Shown here: piece by piece, positions 25,235 through 31,701 of the stretch
How the letters are laid out: each line of letters begins with the position of its first letter
Numbering within the stretch: position 1 is the stretch's first letter
Assembly: GCA_964653595.1 (NCBI GenBank)
Contig: CAZZHH010000030.1
Location: 1-40,216, forward strand
Reading direction: 5' to 3'
From: JBAXTE01 sp964653595
GTDB taxonomy: Bacteria; Bacteroidota; Bacteroidia; Bacteroidales; WCHB1-69
DNA length: 40,216 bases
Made by a program: the position numbers and the translations under genes
The notes under the pieces: model-generated
What the model saw: only the letters and a program-made list of their open reading frames with translations
The model's database searches: none
Told to the model about the DNA's origin: nothing

Positions 25235-25376
25235 AGATGAATTAATTTGAAGATTTGAAGATGAATTAATTTGAAGATGAATCAATTTGAAGATTTGAAG
25301 ATGAATTAATTTGAAGATGAATCAATTTGAAGATTTGAAGATGAGGTGATTTGAAGATTGGCGCGAAGCGATATTG
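25221..25376 (+). repeat. Octamer-repeat array ending in GCGAAGC mini-hairpin, forward copy
   Basis: From 25221 the sequence is 17 consecutive 8-mers in perfect register (to 25356): ATTTGAAG (A) and ATGAATTA/ATGAATCA/ATGAGGTG (B) in order AABAABABAABABAABA. Then comes ATTG followed by GCGCGAAGCG (25361-25370). The first units overlap the arsC stop codon. It is the longest of five copies in the window. Confidence 0.9.
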
Positions 25377-25464
25377 AATTTGAAGACGGAAATTCATTTG
25401 TTTTATATTTTTTTGAATGAATAGTAATTATGATTAATTTTGAGAATAAATAAAGTTGAAAATT

Positions 25465-25818
25465 ATGAGAAATGATAAATCAAATCCCATTGTAGATTTA
25501 ACATTAGAATTTGCGCTAGAAATAGTTGCTTTTGTGGGAATTTTAGAAGAAGATAGGCATTATGTCATTGCAAAACAATTATTAAAATCAGGAACGAGTA
25601 TTGGTGCAAATGTAAGAGAAGCTCAAAATGCTGAAAGTAAAGCTGATTTTATTCATAAACTTAAAATCGCAATAAAAGAAGCCGATGAAACCGAATATTG
25701 GTTACTCATTTGTCGTATGTCTAAAAATTATCCAAATCCTGAAAATTTAGAAGAAAAATTAACTTCGATAATAAAAATGCTATCAAAAATTATCAGCACC
25801 TCAAAACAATCGAAATAA
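25465..25818 (+). CDS. Four-helix-bundle protein (S23/23S rRNA intervening-sequence family)
   Basis: I choose ATG 25465; a TTG lies three codons upstream. The 117-aa product has the family pattern: VDLTLEFALEIVAF, YVIAKQLLKSGTSIGANVREAQNAESKADFIHKLKIAIKEADETEYWLLI. The conserved GTSIGANVREA and KEADETEYWL are diagnostic for the four-helix-bundle family first found inside 23S rRNA intervening sequences and related to the Avd proteins of diversity-generating retroelements. Its function outside rRNA is unknown. It interrupts the arsC-acr3 order and is bracketed by inverted copies of the octamer repeat, which suggests that it arrived as cargo of a mobile or RNA-structured cassette. Confidence 0.9.
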   Translation: MRNDKSNPIVDLTLEFALEIVAFVGILEEDRHYVIAKQLLKSGTSIGANVREAQNAESKADFIHKLKIAIKEADETEYWLLICRMSKNYPNPENLEEKLTSIIKMLSKIISTSKQSK

Positions 25819-25863
25819 CAGATTATTATCAAAACGAACATAGATACGCTAATCGCAACCATC

Positions 25864-25925
25864 AAATCAATCTATAGACACGCTTCGCGCAATTATCAAA
25901 TCATCAAATCAATTAATTTTCAAAT
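25864..25925 (-). repeat. Octamer repeat with mini-hairpin, inverted copy
   Basis: Read on the minus strand from 25925: ATTTGAAA, ATTAATTG, ATTTGATG, ATTTGATA, then ATTGCGCGAAGCGTG. The 26 bp at 25864-25889 recur at 27226-27251 with one mismatch, so homology extends past the hairpin. It faces the forward copy at 25221 across the four-helix-bundle gene and ends 11 bp before the acr3 start codon. Confidence 0.88.
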
Positions 25926-25936
25926 CATTATAAGCT

Positions 25937-27007
25937 ATGCCTTCACAAAAAAAGCTCAAATTCCTAGACCGCTACCTCACCTTATGGATCTTCTTAGCTA
26001 TGTTTATCGGCGTTTTTTCTGGATTTTTATTTCCTGAGATTGCTCTTTTTTGGGAGTCTTTAAATACTTCACCCGATAGCACAACCAATATTCCGATTGC
26101 GATAGGATTGATTGTAATGATGTATCCACCTTTAGCAAAAGTAAAATATGAAGAGTTGGGCGATGTCTTCCGCAACTGGAAAATATTATCCCTTTCGCTC
26201 GTTCAAAACTGGATTATAGGCCCTTTTTTAATGTTCTTTTTGGCAATTGTTTTCTTTAAACTTTTTCCCGGCCAAGATAATTCCAATTTGCCTTATATGT
26301 ATGGAATCATTATGATTGGTTTGGCTCGTTGCATTGCCATGGTGATTGTGTGGAACGATTTGGCAAAAGGGGATACCCAATATGCCGCAGGATTGGTGGC
26401 GTTCAACTCCATTTTCCAGGTGTTGTTTTTCTCGGTTTACGCCTATTTCTTTATCGCCATCATGCCGGGATGGTTTGGAATTCCAACAAACAGCGCTGTA
26501 GATAGTATTACCATCGGACAAATTGCAAAAAGTGTGTTCATTTATTTGGGAATTCCCTTTATTGCTGGATTTCTGACCCGCTTCATCCTGATTCGAGTTA
26601 AAAGCAAGGAGTGGTATCACAACAAATTCATTCCAAAAATCAGTCCGCTGACATTGATAGCGCTTTTATTCACAATATTGGTGATGTTCTCGTTGAAAGG
26701 AGAATACATAGTCAAAATACCGATGGATGTGGTGATGATTGCCATACCGTTACTGATCTATTTTGTGGTCATGTTTTTAGGATCGTTTGTGATGAGCAAA
26801 AAGGTGGGGGCCACGTATGAACAATCCGTGACATTGTCGTTTACGGCTGCCAGCAACAATTTTGAATTGGCTATTGCCGTGGCTATCGCTGTCTTTGGGA
26901 TGAACTCAGGGGAAGCGTTCACTGCGGTAATCGGTCCCTTGGTTGAGGTCCCCGTAATGATTGCATTGGTGAATGTCGCCTTTTGGATTAAGAAGAGGTG
27001 GTATTGA
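25937..27007 (+). CDS. acr3: Arsenite efflux permease Acr3
   Basis: A 356-aa membrane transporter of the ACR3 family that exports arsenite (and in some members antimonite). It has about ten TM segments. GLARCIAMVIVWNDLAKGD contains the conserved cysteine needed for As(III) transport. SFTAASNNFELAIAVAIAVFG contains the conserved Glu of the second half, and IGPLVEVPVMIALVNVA closes the protein. Length is normal and the gene is intact. It completes the arsR-arsC-acr3 set, although hgcAB and a repeat-flanked cassette now lie between arsR and acr3. An inverted repeat copy ends 11 bp upstream and another begins 7 bp downstream. Confidence 0.96.
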   Translation: MPSQKKLKFLDRYLTLWIFLAMFIGVFSGFLFPEIALFWESLNTSPDSTTNIPIAIGLIVMMYPPLAKVKYEELGDVFRNWKILSLSLVQNWIIGPFLMFFLAIVFFKLFPGQDNSNLPYMYGIIMIGLARCIAMVIVWNDLAKGDTQYAAGLVAFNSIFQVLFFSVYAYFFIAIMPGWFGIPTNSAVDSITIGQIAKSVFIYLGIPFIAGFLTRFILIRVKSKEWYHNKFIPKISPLTLIALLFTILVMFSLKGEYIVKIPMDVVMIAIPLLIYFVVMFLGSFVMSKKVGATYEQSVTLSFTAASNNFELAIAVAIAVFGMNSGEAFTAVIGPLVEVPVMIALVNVAFWIKKRWY

Positions 27008-27013
27008 TTTTTT

Positions 27014-27078
27014 ATTTGAAGATGAATCGATTTGAAGATTTGAAAATGAGTTGATTTGATGATTATCGCAATGCGACG
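27014..27078 (+). repeat. Octamer repeat with variant mini-hairpin, forward copy after acr3
   Basis: Strict 8-mers from 27014: ATTTGAAG, ATGAATCG, ATTTGAAG, ATTTGAAA, ATGAGTTG, ATTTGATG, then ATTA. Next is TCGC-AAT-GCGA (27066-27076), in which the hairpin stem is kept with a different loop and closing pair than the other copies. Confidence 0.85.
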
Positions 27079-27225
27079 ATTCGTGAGCTTTTCGATTTCC
27101 AACTAAACAAAGTGCCCTAATGAGCGATAGCTAGTAAATTGACACATATTCCTATCTCACTTTGCGCAACCGACCGAAACCGTTTACGGTTGGACGAAGT
27201 CAACGGAGCTAATTATCAAATCCTA
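27079..27225. other. Gene-free centre of the second inverted-repeat unit
   Basis: About 150 bp between a forward and an inverted octamer repeat. It holds the perfect palindromic hairpin AACCG-TTTA-CGGTT at 27178-27191 and otherwise unassigned sequence. The open frame across it (27139-27375, plus) is made of repeats and is not a gene. Confidence 0.55.
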
Positions 27226-27300
27226 AAATCAATCTTTAGACACGCTTCGCGTAATCATCAAATTTTCAAATCGATTAATTTTCAAATTCTCAAATCAATT
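27226..27300 (-). repeat. Octamer repeat with mini-hairpin, inverted copy abutting the peptidase gene
   Basis: Read on the minus strand from 27295: ATTTGAGA, ATTTGAAA, ATTAATCG, ATTTGAAA, ATTTGATG, then ATTACGCGAAGCGTG with a 4-bp stem ACGC/GCGT around GAA. It shares a 26-bp block with the copy at 25864. Its outer end touches the stop codon of the minus-strand peptidase gene (27301-27303). Confidence 0.88.
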
Positions 27301-28413
27301 TTACTTAATAATCTTATTCACCACACTACGTGCAGCATATTTGTGTATGTACAAGCTCACAGCCTTTCGAATTAAGTAACTTTCGTGTATGTAATGGTAT
27401 CCATTTACCGGGTCGTCCCAAAATGCAGAATCTTTTACATAAAACCACCAACCTTTAGGAGATGGGTAGAAGCCAATGATATGCCAACTGTGATCATCTT
27501 GTGTTTTTTTGAGCAGCTTTTCTACTAATCTGAGGCTGTCCATTTTTGACAAATCGATATCGTTGTCGTACCAACTATGAGGAGTTTGAGGTTGATATGT
27601 TTTTTCTGTCACATCCCCAGAAACAACTACAGTAAATCCTTTTTGTAAGGCTTCTTTAATTGCATCCATAAATTGGAAAATAGGCATGTTGTAATATGAT
27701 TTATCGCGCCACCAATTATCGGGTTCTTTCAATTCTCCTCTTTGTCCAAAGGGTAATTCGGCATTGCTCATAAATGAATAATAGTCAAACGTGTTGATTT
27801 TTAATATGTTCTTTGAATAATAGGAAGGTGTATAAAGTATATTAGAATTGCGATCGTAGAATTTGGTTGGAGGTTTGGTCATCGTTTTATTTAATACGGT
27901 AATGTATTTTTTTCTTAATCGTTCATTTTGTTTGGGCTTTGATGATTTTAGTTTATGTCTCACTTCTAATAGAGTTTCATACATTGTGGAGTAATCAAAA
28001 AATGGTGCGTCTTTTTTTCTACCAACATAGGCGTATGATGGAACTGCTCCATACTTGTCAATATAATAGAGAACAGCATTACATTCTGACCCTTCCATTA
28101 AAGAATCCAAGGGGTGTGCAACTACATGGGTAAACTTTTCTAAATAATCAAAATAGGCAAACCACATCTCTGATAGCTTGATCGTGTCGTTGTATATTCG
28201 CATATGTTCTGATTCTAGTAATGACACCATTGCATAACTCCAGCAAGTGCCAGTAAATCCTTGAGTAATAGGAGCGAGATGTGGAAGAATATCAAATGAA
28301 TCCAGGGGAGGACATAGGGGTGCCTCCTTTTGAGAAAAGCTTTGATTAGGAACAATTATTGAAAAAATGAATCCAATAAAGAAAATTATACATCGTTTTT
28401 TTTGCTTATTCAC
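27301..28413 (-). CDS. Exported papain-like (C1/bleomycin hydrolase type) cysteine peptidase
   Basis: A 370-aa protein with a signal peptide (1-28, ending QSFSQ). The papain-fold start is Q51-G-F-T-G-T-C57-W-S-Y-A, with oxyanion-hole Gln and nucleophile Cys, and LSEMWFAYFDYLEK follows. Near the C-terminus H308-S-W-H precedes WWFYVKDSAFWDDP, where the usual catalytic Asn of the ENSWG motif appears as Asp328. The length and the large insertion between Cys and His resemble bleomycin hydrolase/PepC-like members common in Bacteroidota. It is probably periplasmic or surface-exposed. The His and Asp assignments are my reading and would need alignment. It is transcribed divergently from the helicase-nuclease gene. 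Confidence 0.78.
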   Translation of the reverse strand: MNKQKKRCIIFFIGFIFSIIVPNQSFSQKEAPLCPPLDSFDILPHLAPITQGFTGTCWSYAMVSLLESEHMRIYNDTIKLSEMWFAYFDYLEKFTHVVAHPLDSLMEGSECNAVLYYIDKYGAVPSYAYVGRKKDAPFFDYSTMYETLLEVRHKLKSSKPKQNERLRKKYITVLNKTMTKPPTKFYDRNSNILYTPSYYSKNILKINTFDYYSFMSNAELPFGQRGELKEPDNWWRDKSYYNMPIFQFMDAIKEALQKGFTVVVSGDVTEKTYQPQTPHSWYDNDIDLSKMDSLRLVEKLLKKTQDDHSWHIIGFYPSPKGWWFYVKDSAFWDDPVNGYHYIHESYLIRKAVSLYIHKYAARSVVNKIIK

Positions 28414-28427
28414 AATTGTTTTTTTTG

Positions 28428-28435
28428 TACTTTCG
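28428..28435 (+). promoter_or_regulatory. Possible -7 element (TACTTTCG) of the helicase-nuclease gene
   Basis: It matches TAnnTTTG at 7 of 8 positions, lies 22 bases before the ATG at 28458, and has TTTG at 28401-28404 (23-nt spacing, slightly long). It also argues that the TTG at 28416 is not the start codon. Confidence 0.4.
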
Positions 28436-28457
28436 AAAAATCATATACAAAAATACA

Positions 28458-31400
28458 ATGAGTTTTACAATTTACCAAGCATCTGCTGGATCAGGAAAGA
28501 CTTTTTCTTTAGCAAAAGAGTATTTAAAAATTACTTTAGTTAACCCCGATGCTTATAAAAACATCCTTGCAATTACATTTACAAATAAAGCTGCCGCTGA
28601 GATGAAAGAGCGGATTATGAGTTATTTAGGTGATCTGGATAGTGGAGATGTGACTTTAAAAGGGTATACCGATATACTCCCTTTGATACTTCAAGAAACT
28701 TCTCTTACAGAAGAAAATGCACTCAAAAATGCATCTATTCTGTTGAAAAATATTATGTATAATTACGCTGATTTTTCAATTATGACGATTGATGCATTTT
28801 TTCAGCGAATTTTAAGGACTTTTGCATACGATTTAGATATTCCTTTAAATTTTCAACTAGACATCGATTCAACCAAAATTGCAGAACAAGTAGTTGAGTT
28901 TCTAATCGAACAGGTAGGGGAAAATGAAGACTTAACCAAAATCATGATCGATTTTGTTCATAGTGCCGCCGATAATTCTAAAAGTTGGCACGTGGAAAAA
29001 GATATTATGAAATTTACTCCCGATATTTTTAATGAAAAAAGTAAATTTTTTATCGACAAGTTAAACAGTCTTTCGATAAACGATTTTACAAAGATTATTC
29101 AAGATTTTGTCGAGGAAAAACGATTTCTACTTTCAAGAACGAAATCAGAAGTGGAAAAAATTCAAAATTTACTAGAAGAACATGGTATTCCGGAGGATGA
29201 TTTTTATCTTAATTTTATCGGAAAGTGGGTTAAAAGTATTAAGAATGAAGAGTATAAAATTCCAAAAGAGGTTAGAAACATTAAAGGAGAAATTACCTGG
29301 TTCTCAAAAGTTAATTATAAAAAACATGGTTCGGCATTCAAATATATTGAAGATGAAATAAGAACTTGCTTAATTCAAACCTTGGAAGATGTTCAACGTG
29401 TTATTTTTATAAACACTATTCAAAAACAGATTTTTCCAATGGCGCTAACCAATGAAATTAAATTAATGCTCAACAATATTGAAAATCAGGAACATACATT
29501 TCAACTTTCAAATACAAACTTCAAATTGTATGAGATTACCTCTCAAGAACCTACGCCCTTTATTTACGAACGACTTGGAGATAAATATTATTATTACTTC
29601 GTAGACGAATTTCAAGACACTTCTCGATTGCAATGGCTAAACTTATTACCTCTTATTTGCGAGGCTTTGTCCGCTTATCATGGCATCGGAAAAGGGAAAA
29701 CGATCTTGTTTGGAGATCCAAAACAAGCAATATATCGATTTAGAGGTGGTGATGTAAATCTATTTGTTGCCCTGCCAAAAATAGACAACCCTGACCAAAA
29801 CCCAATTATTGATCAAATGGAAGGAGTTCTGAAATATGATTTTAATTCTATTCCTCTTGAAACAAACTATCGTTCCTTCGAAAACGTGGTAACTTTCAAT
29901 AATCATCTTTTTCAATATATTGTGGATAAACATCCTTCCATTTCGCCTTATTACAAAAATCATCACCAAAAATTTTTATCAACAAAATCTGGAGGATGGG
30001 TTACTATTGACGAAAAGTTGAGTAATAAAGAGATAAAATATTCAAATTTTGCGTTATCTCAAATTCATGCATATATTGTAGATGCCCTAGATAATGGGTT
30101 TACATACAAAGACATTGCAATTTTAACTCGAGACAAAAAACATGCACCCGAAATTGCTCAATACCTCAATAATCTGGGATTCCCAATTGTCTCTTCAGAA
30201 TCTCTTTTAATTGCTTCTTCGGATAACGTGTTGTTTGTAATCGCATTGTTACGATTTTATTTCCAAATTCATAATCAAGTTTTGGCCTATTCCTTGATTT
30301 CTAAGTTTAATACTCTATTTGGTTTTAAGGATGTTTTTCTATCTAGCTCAGATTTTTCTTATTTGTCAATAGAAAGGTATTTTTTGAGCAAAGGATTTCA
30401 GATGCAGTTTAAAGACTTTAATGCTTTATCTATGTATGAAAGGATGGAATATATTATTCGTGCATTCTTTTCGAAATCAAATGCAGATATTTATCTACTA
30501 ACTCTTTTAAATCTAGTTCATGAAAAAACCGAAAAATTCTATAACCAGGAGCAATTTTGGGCTTGGTGGGATAAAGAGGAACATAAATTATCGGTCGAAA
30601 TATCCGATTCTATTAATGGAATAACCCTGTTGACTATTCACAAATCGAAGGGACTCGAATTTCCTGTTTTGATTTTTCCTGATTATAAAACAAATAACAG
30701 TCGAGAAGATATCTGGATTAATCTTCCAGAAAGTACCTCCGATAATTATTCAAAATTGAAAGTCGCAAAAATGCGCATAAAAGAGGACTCCGATAGTGAG
30801 TATATGAAAGAAATTTCTAATGAAATGGAAAGTATTCTGATTGATAAAGTGAATGTGCTTTACGTCGCTCTTACTCGAGCTATAGAGAGGTTACATATTA
30901 TTATCGATACTGCTCCAATTTCACCAACTTCTTTTTCTTACCCTTATATTTTGCACAGTTTTGCTAAAGATTTTATCGATTTAGAGACTCAAAAACAAGA
31001 TGATTATACTCATTATTCTTTGTTTTCCTCCTATCCCAAAAAAGGGAAAAATGAATCATTTAACCATTCCAATACGAATCTGCAGAGTGCAAATTCTGTG
31101 GATTGGAAGACACATCATCAAATAACTGCGGATAAAACCAAAACAAAAGCTCAGAAATTTGGTGTTTTATTTCATTTAATAATGTCGAAAATTCAAGCTG
31201 CTGCAGATGTAAAACTTGCTATTGAATTTGTGGAAAGAACCATTGACATTGGTGAAGCATCGCTACCTTTGGTTGAAAAAATGATTTCCGAAGTGATAAA
31301 CCATCCTCTGTTATCTCCCTATTTTGCAGAGGATAGCATCTCTTTTAATGAAAAAGAAATTGTGGATACAGATGGGAATATTCATGTTCCAGATAAAGTA

Positions 31401-31574
31401 ATTATTTTTGAAAATAAAACCATTATTATTGATTTTAAAACAGGGACTTTTGAAAAATATCACCATGATCAACTAATGCTTTATAAACAATTGTATTCCC
31501 AAATGGGCTATCCAGGAATCAAAAGTTATTTGGTTTATGTAAACGAAAATGCCCTCGAAATTAAAATGGTGTAA
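28458..31574 (+). CDS. UvrD/RecB-type helicase-nuclease (AddA-like)
   Basis: A 1038-aa ATP-dependent DNA helicase with a C-terminal nuclease, of the type acting in double-strand-break end processing. I start at ATG 28458. Walker A is at residues 8-15 (ASAGSGKT), motif Ia ITFTNKAAAEMKERI, Walker B DEFQDTS at 383, then GDPKQAIYRFRGGD, LETNYRS, the late motif LLTIHKSKGLEFPVLIFPD, and VNVLYVALTRAIERL. At the C-terminus PDKV (D979) and D992-F-K994-T-G followed by HHDQLMLYKQLYSQMG form the PD-(D/E)XK nuclease of RecB/AddA. The partner subunit (AddB-like) would be expected next to it but is not seen here, so it may lie elsewhere. Confidence 0.9.
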   Translation: MSFTIYQASAGSGKTFSLAKEYLKITLVNPDAYKNILAITFTNKAAAEMKERIMSYLGDLDSGDVTLKGYTDILPLILQETSLTEENALKNASILLKNIMYNYADFSIMTIDAFFQRILRTFAYDLDIPLNFQLDIDSTKIAEQVVEFLIEQVGENEDLTKIMIDFVHSAADNSKSWHVEKDIMKFTPDIFNEKSKFFIDKLNSLSINDFTKIIQDFVEEKRFLLSRTKSEVEKIQNLLEEHGIPEDDFYLNFIGKWVKSIKNEEYKIPKEVRNIKGEITWFSKVNYKKHGSAFKYIEDEIRTCLIQTLEDVQRVIFINTIQKQIFPMALTNEIKLMLNNIENQEHTFQLSNTNFKLYEITSQEPTPFIYERLGDKYYYYFVDEFQDTSRLQWLNLLPLICEALSAYHGIGKGKTILFGDPKQAIYRFRGGDVNLFVALPKIDNPDQNPIIDQMEGVLKYDFNSIPLETNYRSFENVVTFNNHLFQYIVDKHPSISPYYKNHHQKFLSTKSGGWVTIDEKLSNKEIKYSNFALSQIHAYIVDALDNGFTYKDIAILTRDKKHAPEIAQYLNNLGFPIVSSESLLIASSDNVLFVIALLRFYFQIHNQVLAYSLISKFNTLFGFKDVFLSSSDFSYLSIERYFLSKGFQMQFKDFNALSMYERMEYIIRAFFSKSNADIYLLTLLNLVHEKTEKFYNQEQFWAWWDKEEHKLSVEISDSINGITLLTIHKSKGLEFPVLIFPDYKTNNSREDIWINLPESTSDNYSKLKVAKMRIKEDSDSEYMKEISNEMESILIDKVNVLYVALTRAIERLHIIIDTAPISPTSFSYPYILHSFAKDFIDLETQKQDDYTHYSLFSSYPKKGKNESFNHSNTNLQSANSVDWKTHHQITADKTKTKAQKFGVLFHLIMSKIQAAADVKLAIEFVERTIDIGEASLPLVEKMISEVINHPLLSPYFAEDSISFNEKEIVDTDGNIHVPDKVIIFENKTIIIDFKTGTFEKYHHDQLMLYKQLYSQMGYPGIKSYLVYVNENALEIKMV

Positions 31575-31701
31575 CCCATAAATCTATTTTTCTTTCAATA
31601 TTTTTTATCTTTAACAGTATCCTGTTAGCTAAATTTATGATGCTTGCATCGATGTTGTGTAATTTACATCTAATTTTATACACAATTACAATTGCAATAT
31701 T

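Noticed and set aside
25221..25356. CRISPR array
   Set aside because: The repeated units are contiguous 8-mers with no spacers, and no cas gene is in the window.
17908..27007. mer-type mercury resistance genes
   Set aside because: I looked for MerA, MerB, MerT/P and MerR signatures in the island and found none. The metal genes are ars, thiol-redox and hgc.
17962..27007. Strong codon or GC shift marking the exact island borders
   Set aside because: Some lines look GC-richer than the core by eye, but sampled stretches of hgcA, ars and core genes overlap. A windowed GC and codon calculation would be needed.
26758..27102. 114-codon minus-strand open frame across the acr3 end
   Set aside because: It is antisense to acr3 with a repeat-derived N-terminus and no independent features.
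27139..27375. 78-codon plus-strand open frame after acr3
   Set aside because: It is translated octamer repeat (peptide period of 8 such as QIFKSINF/QILKSILL) running into the peptidase gene on the other strand.
31655..31685. TTGTGTA/TACACAA inverted repeat as a terminator or operator before the DUF3352-like gene
   Set aside because: A 7-bp AT-rich stem with a 17-nt loop and no T-run. It is expected by chance at this composition.
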